Shown piece after piece: positions 13,804 through 26,056 of a DNA stretch of 64,000 bases. How positions within the stretch are numbered: position 1 is the first letter of the stretch; each line of letters starts with the position of its first letter. A program made the position numbers and the translations under genes. Origin of the DNA: Acridotheres tristis (Eukaryota; Chordata; Aves; Passeriformes; Sturnidae); assembly GCA_037013685.1 (NCBI GenBank), contig CM072885.1:66319785-66383784 (forward strand), read 5' to 3'. The notes beneath the pieces are model-generated. The model saw nothing but the letters and a program-made list of their open reading frames with translations. It ran no database searches and was not told the origin of the DNA.

Positions 13804-16800
13804 ATTTGTTGCATCAGGAGATGATGAGTATAATATACCATCCTAGCAAAACCACTTGGAGTGTATTTAAAGCCAAAATTCACCATTTCATAGCTAAGTG
13901 AACAGACAAAACATAAAATGCTCTTTGTCCTTTTGAACATATAATATGACCTACTCTATGGCCTAATCCTGAACTCCCACAGGATGCAATTTGATGCCTC
14001 AATTATCCTGCTCCTATTGAAAGGGTTTCTAAGAAGCACCTGATGCAAGACACTCTTGGTACAATCTGGAGCAAAAACAAAGAAGAAAGAGCTGCACAAT
14101 TCTGGAGGCAGTGGGGCAAAACACAGCCATGCAAAACAGATTCTCATTTGATCTCTTTCTCAGAAGGCATTATCTCAGAAACATCTTGGTGTGTTAAGGC
14201 ACTGTCTCAATGGCTTGTGACTTCTGCAGTGCCCAAAAGACTGAGTTGCTGGAGCCTTTTATCAGGCATGTTTCATTCTGCTGTCAGATCTAAGTATTTG
14301 GCTTCCGTTTCAGCTGTTGCCACTGCAATGTCACCTGTGGTCCTGCAGAAAAAGCAGGAGACAGCAGTGGTGGTGGTGGTGCCTCAGCTCCACAGGACAA
14401 AACACTGCTGGTTTTTCCTCTCACTTACATGGAAATAACTCCACCGCTTTCAACAGAGTAACCCTGTCAACTCCAAGTCTGTTGACCTTGCTGGGTTGCT
14501 CCAGTCTTCTGCTTGTGTTGTTGCTGAGGCTACAGGATGGAGCAAGGATGACCCCTATCTGTATTTTCCTCTGTTATGGTGCACCTTTGAAATGTACCTA
14601 AGGCAAGTTTTGACATGGGAAAACCTGTTGTCTCCTAAGAAACTCCAGACAGATTTAGCTGCTGAAATTGCTTTAAAAATCCTTTTGTTCTTTTCCCGTG
14701 ATTGTCAGGAAAATCTCCACAATACCACTGGACATGGACACTTGAGGCCCCCCATGCAATGTCACTTCAGACCAATGTTCCTTTGAGAACATCTGGTGGT
14801 AGCTTCTTACGGAAGCACCCGGCCTTTATTTTCTGTCCCAGGCCCACTGACAGGGCATGAAGAAACCATTCCTGAGCTCCCAGGATTTCTGCTGACACTG
14901 AGCACAGGCCTGAAGACAAAGCCCTAGGGATGCATGTTGCAGTCCTAGGTATTGTGGGTGAAAAACTCTTCCTTGGTGAGGTTGATGAGTAGGAGGATTC
15001 TGAAACAGTTCTTGTAGGGTTTTACCACTAAATAAATCCAAGGGAAAACAGGTACAAAACCAGGCTTGCTGAACTGGCACAGCCATGTGTCTAAAAGTGA
15101 GGAAATGACACATCCTGATTGTCCAAACCATGGAAATGGCGATAAAGGGAGGGAAGGGGATTTAATGTTTTCCTAGATGCGGCAGAGCTCATCTCCTTTC
15201 TTGCCTGGCAGATGAGTTTGACCACTTTTTTTTTTTTTTTTTACTGCTGGACCACAGTGTTACAGATAATCACAGTGTAAACAACATTCTTTTAGTGCAG
15301 CTTTTGTCTCTTTTCTGTAGGATGGAAAATCTTGTGAAATTAGCCTCTGTCATGCCAGGCACTGAAGAAAACATGTGTTGAAAAAAGTGCCTGTTCCCAG
15401 GCTTTCAGACTAAATAACATCAAACCAAAGGTGAGGGGGAAGCAGAAGCCTGGATGAGGGATTTGATGGAGTCCCTGCAGCAAGTCCATGCTCAGGGTGG
15501 AACTGAGTCCAAACACCTCACACCTTCCTTGTAACAATCAGGGTGAAGCTGCTCCCCAGCCCACTTTGCACTGATCAGGTTATGATTTTCCTGCCTGTTG
15601 CTATAACACACAACCGGGTTTGTAAGACATGTGAAAATTATGGCTTCATAAATAATGATCCAATTTCTATTTGCTGGCCACCTGATCTCTTTTGCATATT
15701 CAGGATTACCAGGATTCAGGGTAGCCTAAGAAAAACTGCATATGCTCATTTTGCCTCACTTCTGAAGTCCTGGGTGTGTTTATCCTTAACCATAATTCTT
15801 TCCCCAACCTTGCTCTTACTTCCAGCCCTGACCTTATCTTAGGCTGTCAGAATAGGAGTTTAAAAACAAAGGTGCAGCCAGTTTTCTTTTCTTTTTAATA
15901 CAGCTTGACAGGATTAAAATGCAGAACACAGACCTTCCAATTTTCACAAAGGGTTGTGATTGCCTTGTCTGCTTTGCACTGCTTTATGCTAAAACCCATA
16001 GACCCATTCTAATTTCAGAGGAAAAAAGGGAGCTGCCTTCCATTCCACAGCAGGAGGGGTAAAATCACAGGTAGGCTGATATTTTTTACCAGAAGTATTT
16101 GTGTGGTTGAAGATTTTTTTACTAAAAGTATTTGTGCTAAAGACTCTTGAGGATTTTGTGCCATTGGAGTTGCTTTTGCCTACAAAGCTGAAGTTGATGC
16201 TGGGGTTGATGTGTTCTTATTCTCAAGGATGTAATGAGGACGAGCAAAAGGAGTTTGAAGGGGACATTTTCTGTGCTGTATTTATCTGGTACCAGTCACA
16301 GACTTCATGCTCTGCTGGCTGCCTGAGGACTAGGAAGAAACAGTCTTCACAACTCCTATGATTTATCACTCATACCGTAAAGTTTAATTTCACTTTTGAA
16401 GTACCGGCACTGCCCTGGCTGAAAAAAAAGGAGGCTGGACAAGCATGCTTATGCTTGTAGTGGTATTGGAAAATTTCTCAAGTACCTGTGGGCAGGTGTG
16501 GCTCACATACTTGGGTTAAACCAATCGCCAGATCTAGGGTCAGGAAGGAATTTTGCCCTAGGTCACATTGGCAGGGACGATTGTGTTGTTTTTGTTTTCC
16601 TTGCTTCACAGTGTGGGTTGTGGTTGGCTTCCTAGATTATCTACTGTCATCTTAAGAAATGCTAATGACCCAGGCTTTAAGTCCACAGGTGGAATTGTAG
16701 CTCCTGCAGGTCTCAGGCCTGCCTCAGAGAGTGACTGCAGCCACTTTGGACCCCTGTGCAGAGACTCCAGCACAAGGCACCCTCAGGGCTCTCAGCATCC

Positions 16801-17438
16801 TTCACATTGCCCTGTGGTCTGGGCATCTCCATCTAACAGAATCCCTTTAAGTGAGCAATTTGGAAATCTGGGTATGCTGGAACTCTCTTTTGGCTCTTTG
16901 CCTGTGATGCAGCAGGTTTTCAGATTGCTTTGGGTGATGGAGCACCTTGTGATGAGGACTGGGATACTGATGCTCCCTGGAACCTGTCAGCCTCAGGATG
17001 CTTATGATTGCAATGCCCTGGAGTTGTGGATGTGCGTGACCTTTCCTGGGTGGTATAGCACTGTCATTTGGTTTCCTGTGTTGCTAGGGTGGGGCAGTGT
17101 TGGTACTGTTCACTTCTTTTAGTGAAATTGAAAATACTAGAAGGTTTACATTTAACAATTGCTGTTCCCATACCACTTATGGGGGATGACTGGAATCAGA
17201 TTAGGGGTATGGTTGCACAATCCAAGAAAGCCAGAATACGAGAGCATCACTTTGGAGAGATGGCAGTCTCATAAGCAGGCACTCCTCCCTTTTAATGAAA
17301 GCACTTTGGCCATAACTGCACTGTTAATTAATTTCAGATATGTTGCTGCATCTGAATTTCCCAACTAACCAGCAATTCAAACAACAAGTCGCCTGGGGAG
17401 TGGCTTGTGTGATGTTGGTATTAATAGGATGAAAACAA
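13804..17438. other. intergenic DNA, no gene seen
   Basis: No recognisable coding exon. It holds a 17-base T-run at 15,226-15,242. The 184-residue ORF in 16,568-17,122 has no domain I know, overlaps dispersed-repeat-like sequence on its left, and is best read as chance. Confidence 0.5.
16531..16585 (+). repeat. possible ancient L3/CR1-type repeat remnant
   Basis: The stretch 'gggtcaggaaggaattttgc' followed by 'ggtcacattggcagggac' resembles, from memory, the 3' end of old amniote L3-type LINEs. It is short and diverged. Confidence 0.35.
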
Positions 17439-17439
17439 C

Positions 17440-17790
17440 CAGAAAGTTAGGGTCATTCTTCTGAGGTACTGAAAACCCTTAACGAGGCCCTTAATTATGC
17501 AATAACTTCTCTGCAAGCAAACACATGCCTATTATCGTTATTATTATGCTGATAGTTGATATCCCACTGACATGAACAATTTAGAGAACTCCAAGTATTA
17601 TGCAGCACTCCTGCCAGCTCAGAATAGGCTGACACAGCTACAGCTACCTGTTTAAGAAGATTAGCCTGATTTTATTTGCATGAGAATTTAAAGTGACAAA
17701 ACCACTTGCCACACCCAGGAAATGATCATTAAAAATTAATTACTGCACATTCTTTTATTAGCTGTGTGGTTAACTTCTGAGTGTTACAGT
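17440..17790. promoter_or_regulatory. candidate conserved noncoding (enhancer-like) block
   Basis: AT-rich sequence free of repeats. It holds a perfect octamer ATTTGCAT at 17,674-17,681 and several TAATTA/ATTAAT homeodomain-type cores. Density of such sites in gene-poor DNA is typical of developmental enhancers, but conservation cannot be judged from one sequence, so this is only a candidate. Confidence 0.2.
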
Positions 17791-17853
17791 CAATGCCAAA
17801 TCCAAAGTGAGATGCCCTGAAATATCTTTCCATAGGTTTTCCAGGTTCTTAAA

Positions 17854-17905
17854 ATAACAGAATACGCGGAGTTGGAAGGGACTCATCAGGACTATTGAGT
17901 CCAAG
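17854..17905 (-). repeat. short decayed CR1-like tail
   Basis: Reads 'agttggaagggactcatcag' and 'tattgagtccaagaatca', close to the antisense CR1 3' end. Only about 50 bases remain. Confidence 0.5.
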
Positions 17906-18337
17906 AATCACATCATGTGCCTTCCTTGGATGTGCAGAGAAAATGTCTCATTATCCAGTCTGGGGGAAAAAAAGCATCTTAAGGGCAATGTACATAATTA
18001 TTCTTAAGTGGGCATCCCCTAGGAATGATGACAAGCAAATCTTTGCATGCTTTGTGTTACCTATACACAATTCCAGCAATTCTGCATGTGTGTGTTGGCC
18101 ACTACTCTGAGACATCAGGCTAAAGAAGCCATAAAACACAGGCTTTACTCTCAGTTGAGGTTCTCCTAGTCCAGAGAGGGGCCCTCCAGGAAAGGCAAGG
18201 TATTTTATGCCGGCATTTTCTGCTGAATGGAAGGTGGTTGCAGAGGAGAATCCATCCCAGCAGCTCAAACTTCAACAGGCAAGTGAAAAGAAGAGAAGGA
18301 GCAAAACCCGATGGAAAAGAGAACATAGAAAACTCAC

Positions 18338-18520
18338 CTTTTTAAAAGCCTCAGCCACGGGCTGTTTGGCTACTTTGTGTTGCTGGAGCAGCAGCCAGGT
18401 GCCAGCGCCGGCTGCGGCGCTTTGGGACGCGCGGAACGGGATCGGCTCCAGCACCGCGGCCCGCGCGCGGCCCCTGCCGGCACCGCCGGCAGCTGCGCCC
18501 GGAGCCTGCGGGAAGGGTTG
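18338..18520 (-). other. CpG-rich patch with a minus-strand splice donor (candidate first exon)
   Basis: The interval 18,390-18,510 is strongly CpG-rich in an AT-rich neighbourhood. On the minus strand the CpG-rich block runs into a strong donor, AAAAAG|GTGAGTTTT, with the exon edge at 18,338. A minus-strand frame is open across it, but GC-rich DNA lacks stops by chance and I recognise no protein. It could be the first exon of a noncoding or unrecognised transcript going left. Confidence 0.25.
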
Positions 18521-18530
18521 GGAAAATCTT

Positions 18531-18810
18531 ATCATCGAGGAATGGCCTGGGTGGGAAAAGAGCTTAGACACCCAGCTTCAACCCCCTTGCCGTGGGTAGG
18601 GACACCTTCCGCTATCCCAGGTTGCTCAAAGCCTCATCCAGCCTGGCCTTGGACACTTCGAGGGATAGGGCAGCCACAGCTTCTCTGGGCACCCTGTGCC
18701 AGGGTCTCCCCAACCCCATAGGAAGAATTTCTTCCTAATATCCAACCTAAACCTACTCATTGTCAGTGTGAAGCCATTCCCCCTTGTCCTGTCACGCCAG
18801 GCCTTTCTGG
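18531..18810 (-). repeat. CR1 3' fragment
   Basis: Antisense CR1: 'gggacaccttccgctatccc', 'ttctctgggcaccctgtgcc', 'cattcccccttgtcctgtca'. It directly abuts the CpG-rich patch on its left. Confidence 0.93.
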
Positions 18811-21800
18811 ATAAACAATAGTGGTAAATTGCCTGTATGGCACTTCCATGGCTGTGTCAGAGGAACCAGGCTGAAAAGGACCTACAAATGAAATTGCACC
18901 CGAAGTAACCCCTGATCATAGTGATGGCACTGTCTGGCCCTATGTCTGAAATGCATCTTTGAGGTGATTTGTACCTCAGGAGTTTCCAGCCTTTCCCAGC
19001 CAGGAATTGCACACCAAAATCTGTGTGTGCCTGAAAACATAATAGCAAACCTCATCTTGGAGAGCCAGGGAAGGGTGCTCTGGGGCACAATCAGACACAG
19101 AGGTACAGAAGGAATGCTTGAGGGTCCCTGGTCCATTATGGACTGAGGCAAGTCTGGCTGGGTCTGTGACTTGTTCCCAGGGTGACCTGGGGATGGTTGC
19201 TCTCACCTATCCTCACTTGCCTCTTCCCAGAGCAAGGGCTTTAGATTATTCAGATGCCCCCGTGCAAGCACATCCTTGCTGCTGGTCATGCTGTGAATCC
19301 AGGTGCTTGCAGAGCTTGTGAACTAAATGTTGTTTTTGGTTTGTGGTCCCAGGCAGTGGCAGGGACTGGCTGTGGGACTCACACAGGATACTACCATGTC
19401 ACCAACCTACCCATGCATTCAGCATTTCTTCTTGACACTCTCATGGCAGTTAGGGGACTTAAAACTAGTCAAGTATCTGACCTGAACTGGTTTCCAGGAA
19501 AGCAGAACACCAGCATTTGTCCAAATTCTTCAAAAATGTGTCTGAATGTTCAGGGAAAAAAACCTGCTATTGTACAGAGAAAGCTTCCATCCCAAGCCCA
19601 GGAATCGGCAAAGAACATTTGTATTTCTGTTTCCATATCTAAACCTGTTGTGTGTGGCTAAATGTTTACTTCCAAGGTTGTCAAGTTTGTAATTTATACG
19701 GAATCTAAATTCACCTCCTTGTCAGCCTGAATCTCTCAGTCTAGGGAATGAGAATGGGGAGACACTCCACAGTGGCAGGAAGAGTGACACTGGAAGACCA
19801 TGGTGTCCTTTCATCACTGAAGCCCTCAGTGCTCTTCTTGCCAGTGGAGTGGCACAGGATTCAACATTGAGGAATTTAGGGCTCCAGACTTGTCTTGCCA
19901 GAACATTCTGCCATGAATTTAAGGAAATCACTTAACATGGAATTTTGTTCTCACAGCAGCTCACGGGAGTCTTGCCGTGGAATTCAGTCCTTTTATAAAG
20001 AAAAATGTAAAATGTCTCCTGTTTGACATCAGATAGGAAGTACTTTGGGGCAAGATTGTCTCTTGCTTTGATAGTTGGTGGACCTTTGCTCCATCATGGA
20101 ACAAGAATAAGAGCTATATAATTGAATGAGAGAGAGAATTTAAGGCTCTGATTATGGGAAAAGAAAAAAATGTTTACCTTTGCAAAGACAACTGGCACAC
20201 ACCTTACAAGCTCTCCACAGACCATGAGCCAGAAGAGAGAAACAGGAGTGCAGAGCCCTGCAACCCAGGAGCCAGATTGGTGGCAGATAGGGCAGACTGA
20301 TTTAATGTTGCACGGAGGTCAAAACAGAAACTTTAGCATCAAAGCAAGGAGGAGTGCTGCGAAAGCCCAGTGCTCAGAAGTAGCACTTACCAGAGGTATC
20401 ATATAAACTTAACCCTGCTGTCGTTATTCCTGTTGGAAAGAAAGGAGGTGAAGGCCACGACCTGTGAAGCAGAGGTCAGATGTTACAGACCATCAGACAA
20501 AGGAAGTGACAATGGGGAAAGGTTCTTCTCTGAAGCACTACCAGATGGTGGCTAATCTCAGTCAGGGGAGAAGGCATGGCCACCAAATCCACACCGGCTC
20601 CCTGAACCTGACACTCAGGCATTATCAAGGGAAAAGACTGTTCTTCCAACTGTTACAAGACAGACTATGCAGTGCAACCCATTCAGCTAATCACAGTGCT
20701 GTGCTGATTTGGGACAGAATTTTCCACGATCAGACTTACAATATGTTTGCTTGTTAATTGTTTCTGCACAAAAGCTGAAATATTAAATACTCTGAAAATT
20801 TCTACCTTGGCGGAAATTTTTACTGATGCCCCGCTGATTATTTGTGAAAATACCTTTTTCTTCTCATGTAGAAGAAAGCATAGTTAGATGGTATGAACTG
20901 GCAGAGCTCTGGGATCATACTGGGGTCTGTCCTGGAGACTTCTTTTATGATAGTAATGGTGAAAATGTTGTCTTTGCATTCAGTTGCAAATCTCCTCACA
21001 GATTTACTAAGGAATTTCTGGTAGCTGAGCTCAAATAGGACTCCAGCATTTCCATGTCTGTCCTGGGGATGATGAAAACACAAATGGAGATAGAGGTGGA
21101 GGTGAACTCCAGAGTCCCAGAGAGGCATCTACTTGAGGCAGTAGGGCACAGACCCGAGAATGGAAACCTAAATGCTTCTCATGGGATTCATCACTACATG
21201 GGTTGCATTTAATCTTGTCTGAGTAGCTTATGTTTTCACCATGCTTCTGTTTCCCTGCCTGGGCCAGAAGGAATAGAGGCCCCATTGTTGTGAGCAGCTG
21301 CCCCGAGAGCCGCGTGCAGAATGCAGAGTTGGGATGTTGCTGTGCCCAGAGAGAGCCTCGCATGACAATGACAGCCACTTAGTTTGTGTCCCTTCCAGCC
21401 ATTTCTCTATGCACAGGAACTGTGGGACTGTGCTCTTGTTGTCTCTGTTCTGGACACCTCAGTGGTGTGGTTTGAGTCTCTCCATTTGGCAGAGTGATCC
21501 AGACGTCTGAAAAAATAATCCAGCCAGCAGAAAACAATTAAGGACCTTCATGAAGTTCAGTGTGTGCTTAAGTGCTGAGCTGGGTCTTTCATTGCTGCTA
21601 TGGTCAGATCTCCTCAGCATTATGTAGGTAAGCAGTATCACATACATTTCTTTTTCCACGAGGAAAAGCAGCGAGAGCATCATCCTTTATACAAGCCTGT
21701 CACTCCTTACCTTAATATCTGGTATTAACCTGGTATTACACCAGATATAACCAAGGTCCTCACTTCTTCTGGACTGCTTGGAAATAGGGCGCATAAGAAC

Positions 21801-22995
21801 ACACTTCTTCAAGTTTTCCACTGTGCAATGCCTGTGTGTTGGTATCTACCAGGAACAGGATCCTGTATGCCACCACATGGGATGTGCATTTCTGAGCCAT
21901 GGAAATGAGAGCTGCAACACAGTTTAGGGAGGTGCAGCCAGGAGGTAACAAAACCCTCCTGAACCAGCTGTGGTACACCCCCAAGTGATCCTGCCATGTC
22001 CTGGGACATCTCTTCCCAACCATTTTCTAGGCATCTCAGCCACCCTGTCATGAAGCAAGGATAGGAAACCAGCAGAAAATACGGGTTTAACCCATAGTAT
22101 GAGCTATGAAATCACTCTGAACTCATGCTGCTTTTGCTGTTGGTACCTTTTAGAAGCCCTGCTTCAGCTTTCAAGTTGACATATCAGTGTTTTCCTGTGC
22201 TAAATGTGCAAAGCTGCCAAGGACAGGAAGCAGAATAAACTTTGCTTGCAAAAGCCTTGTTGTCTCTGTTGACAAACTTGAAATGCCCTTCAAAATTTGG
22301 GTCTCTTGAAGTTGGGGCATCTTTCTGACTTCTTTTAAGTGTCTTATTATTGTGTGAAATGGACTCTGCAGGGTAAACAATCCTTCTAATGAGAATAGGC
22401 TGTTTTCCCCCCATACTGGCAGCTGTTTATTAGGACATGGCCACAAAGTGACATTATTGTAGAGATGCAGCAATAGGACAGAGTTGGCTGGAACTCAGAA
22501 CTTCAGTGAAAACTTTCAGCACAATTTCAGATTTTGTTTGACAACAGGAGACTTTGACTGAAATGTTTCCGAAAATAGCAAAACCCTCACCCACTCAGAG
22601 AGCTGAATATGAAACCTCAAATTTTGATGGGGAGAAAAAAACCTGATGACATTTCCCTTCCAGATTTGGATCAGTCCCAACAACAAAATTCACTTTTTAT
22701 AGGAACCAAATAGTCATACTAGGAATTAAACTGCACATAGATCAGAAATAGAAAATACAAGAGACTAACAGAAGTATAAGATACTCATATCAGATACACA
22801 CAAGGCAGAAAGTTGCAAAGAACAGAGAAGAAAATGAGATAAAGGGGAAGGTATAGTTTATATGTGGAAAATGAGACCAGAGTAGAAATGGAGACACAGA
22901 GGTGAGTGGCCATGGGGCAGGGCAGAAATGGTCCCACCCCAGCCATGGAGAGCTGCAGTCATGAACATGGCAAGGAGTACGAGGCATGGATTCTG
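18811..22995. other. intergenic DNA, no gene seen
   Basis: About 4 kb without a repeat I can name or a plausible exon. ORFs reach 135 codons but none has recognisable domains. Confidence 0.55.
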
Positions 22996-23452
22996 GAATA
23001 AGTCCAGGGAAGGGAGACCAAGCTGATCAGAGGGATGGAGCAGCTCTGCTGAGAAAACTGGGATTGTTCATCCTGGAGAAGAGAAGGGTTTGGGGTGACC
23101 TCATTGTGAGATTCTAGTGCCTGAAGGAAGCCCTCGGGAAAGATGGAGAGAGACTCTTGACAGGACAAGGGGGAATGCTTCACACTGACAGAGAGGAGGT
23201 TTAAATGGGATATTAGGAAGAAATTGTTCCCTGTGAGGGTGGTGAGGCCCTGGCACAGGCTGGCCAGAGAAGATGTGGCTGCCCCATCCCTGGCAGTGTC
23301 CAAGGCCAGGCTGGATGGGGCTCTGAGCAACCTGGGATAGTGGAAGATGTCCCTGCCCATGGCAGGGGATGGAATTAGATGATCTTTAAGATCCCTTCCA
23401 AACCAAACAATTCTGTGATTCTACTCTTCCATAATTCCATGATTTTGTGACT
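22996..23452 (+). repeat. CR1 3' fragment, about 450 bases
   Basis: Sense CR1 from 'agtccagggaagggagacca', through 'gagagactcttgacaggaca' and 'atattaggaagaaattgttc', to 'aagatcccttccaaacca' and 'attctgtgattctac'. Confidence 0.94.
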
Positions 23453-24843
23453 TTGCACTATTTGCCCACCAGGCCTGAGGCCTTGGGAGCTGCTAACTGG
23501 GAGCAGCAGCCATCCACTGGAGAGGCAGGAAGTGTTTTGGGAGAAACCAGCAACACCTTTGACCAAAGGAGCCGACTGGGACCTACAAGCCAGAGGTTTT
23601 CTGGCTTCCTTTGGTGCCACTGACCCAGCTCTTGCTTCTCTGACTGCAAAATGGAAGCAACAAATATCATCCCCCTCTTGTTTATCTACTGAACCCCTTT
23701 GGAAGTGTTTCATAGTTTGCCCTGGGTTTTGCTCTGTGTCTCTCCACACTCTGTGCTGGGGATCCCGGGGTCACCACTGCGGGACAAAACAGTGGGAACA
23801 ACAATAACTGCACGCTCCTGGCACAGGAGGGGGGACGATTGTTTTCAGCCTTTGCAGCCCACAACTGTTGGTACAAATGACAGATACAATCAGGCCTCGG
23901 GGTTTTCCTTACATTTATATGTCTTGGGAAGGGTGTCAGCCGCTGTTCTCAGCCACTCTGGCGAACTGAAGCTAAAGATTTGGGCAGGTGGGGGAGAGGG
24001 AGAGAGAAATGCATTGAATTGCCATCGAAAGAAACATGCATAATTCCTAGAAATGCTTTGTGTCAGGTTTCAAAGGTCCTACTGGGAATGCAGCATATTC
24101 TCTGGTCAACACGTTTCCTATGCAAAAGGCACAACTGGTGTACTTTGGGGTTTTTTTCAGTCTCCAGCAGCAGTCAGTACCTATGTTTTCTTTGACTGAC
24201 ATGCCTGTAAGTTCAATCAGCTGAAATGGTTTACATGCAGTAAGGGATGGGCCAAGTTCACATGGCACTCTAAGAGGACCTTGAGACAAACTGCAGTCTC
24301 ACCAATGTAACTGGAGGTTCTGGTTTAGATTTCTGCTGATCTGAGAAGGATGGAGCAGGAAAAAACAAAATACTTAACTTTTCTGGTAGAAAACACCACA
24401 GGAAGCAGAGAAAGTAATGTAACATTCCTCTAAAGCCCCATTGTGGAGTTGTGGTTAAATGTGAATAAAGTTCTTATCCTCCCACTGCCTTTACAAGAGT
24501 ATAAAAATGGTACCTCTGAAGTTTTGCTGGTGTTGGACTTGACAAAAAACAAATAAATAAACTCCTGCAATAGTTAAGCACTGTTGCTTAACAGAGCTTT
24601 AAATACTAACCAGCTTCTAGTGTAAAAGTATCAACTTTAAACCCACTTTCTTTTTTGCCATAGTTAAGTCTAAGGTTTAACCTCAACCAGTGATTTTTAT
24701 TTTCTGCCCAAGCCTTGATGTGTTTATGGTACACTGCTTGTGGTGACAATCCTACTTTCAGTAGCAATGTCTCTGCTTCAGAGCCAGGTCTGTCATCTCC
24801 TTTCACTGAACTCAGCAGTTTCCTGAGCAAAACTCTGTGGATT

Positions 24844-24862
24844 AAAAAAAAAAAAAAAAAAA
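24844..24862. repeat. poly(A) run
   Basis: 19 consecutive A residues followed by 'gaaagaaa'. Confidence 0.9.
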
Positions 24863-25144
24863 GAAAGAAACTGTTTTAAAAACAGCCCAAACCCAAATAT
24901 ATTTCTGAAATTGCTTAAATTTTTTAAAAGAATGTATCTTTCTTGTTTTACCCTGCCATTATATGTACCAATGTCATCACTCCATGGCTTCCGCTGAACC
25001 AGACAGACCACAAAGCCTAAAGCCTTTATCCACTTTCTCTTTGATGAACACTCAGTGCCTTGTCTTGGAATTTTGTTTAATTTCTTTCACTGAGGGAAGT
25101 GCTGGCACCATCTGCTGGGACTTTTGTCACTGCAACCACTAAAC

Positions 25145-25575
25145 ACAGAATCACAGAATGGGTTGGGTTGGAAGGGACCTTAAAGATCATCCCATCCCAC
25201 CCCCCTGCCATGGGCAGGGACACCTTCCACTATCCCAGGTTGCTCAGAGCCCCTTCCAGCCTGGCCTTGGACACTGCCAGGGATGGGGCAGCCACAGTTT
25301 CTCTGGGCAACCTGTGCCAGGGCCTCACCACCCTCACAGGGAACAATTTCTTCTTCATATCCAATCGAAACCTCCACTCTGTCGGTGTGAAGCCATTCCC
25401 CCTTGTCCTGTCACTCCAGGCCCCTGTCAAGAGTCTCTCTCCATCTTTCCTGTGGGCTCCCTTCAGGCACTGGAAGGCCACAATGAGGTCACCCTGGAGC
25501 CTTATTTTGTCCTGGCTGAATGATCCCAATTCTCTCAGCCTTTCCTTCTGTGTCAGGATCTCAGTCCTTGCATCT
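25145..25575 (-). repeat. CR1 3' fragment, about 430 bases
   Basis: Antisense CR1, beginning with the canonical 'cagaatcacagaatgggttg' and 'aagggaccttaaagatcatc'. It extends through 'cccttgtcctgtcactccag' to 'cagcctttccttctgtgtca'. The 219-codon ORF across it is a retroelement artefact. Confidence 0.95.
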
Positions 25576-25775
25576 ATAAACATACCAAATATTCCCAGTT
25601 CGATTCATAAGACTACTTTTCTTGTTATTATTTTTATTTTTTTCACACCTGTGCTAGATTTAGATTGCATTCATCAGACCTCAGCAATTCCCTGCAGTCC
25701 TGGGTCCTGCCTGGCTTTGGGGAGGCAACTAAAAAGTCTTTTGTACAGTTTGGTCTGAGACTAAGCAGATTAATG

Positions 25776-26056
25776 AAGGTGATAGGACAAGGTGTTAAAC
25801 TGAAAGAAGGTAAATTCAGACTAGATTTAAGGAAGACAGTTTTTTATGGTGAGGGTAGTGAAACACCAGAACAGGTTGTCCAGAGAGGTGACAGATGTCC
25901 ATCCCTGGAAATACTTAAGGGCAGGTACAAGGAAGCTCTGAGCAACCTGGTCTGTTGAAGATGTCCCTGTTCACTGCAGGGGATTGGACTAGATGACCTT
26001 TGGAGGATCCTTTGAACCCAAACAACCCTGTGGTTCTATGATTCTATAATTCTATG
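25776..26056 (+). repeat. CR1 3' fragment
   Basis: Sense CR1, starting near 'gataggacaaggtgttaaac' and ending 'gattggactagatgaccttt' and 'attctataattctatgg'. It follows the antisense copy at 25.15-25.58 kb by 200 bases, in inverted arrangement. Confidence 0.92.

Noticed and set aside
16568..17122. 184-codon plus-strand ORF
   Set aside because: No domain, no exon borders, and it starts next to old repeat-like sequence.
25099..25758. 219-codon plus-strand ORF
   Set aside because: Reads antisense through a CR1 3' fragment.
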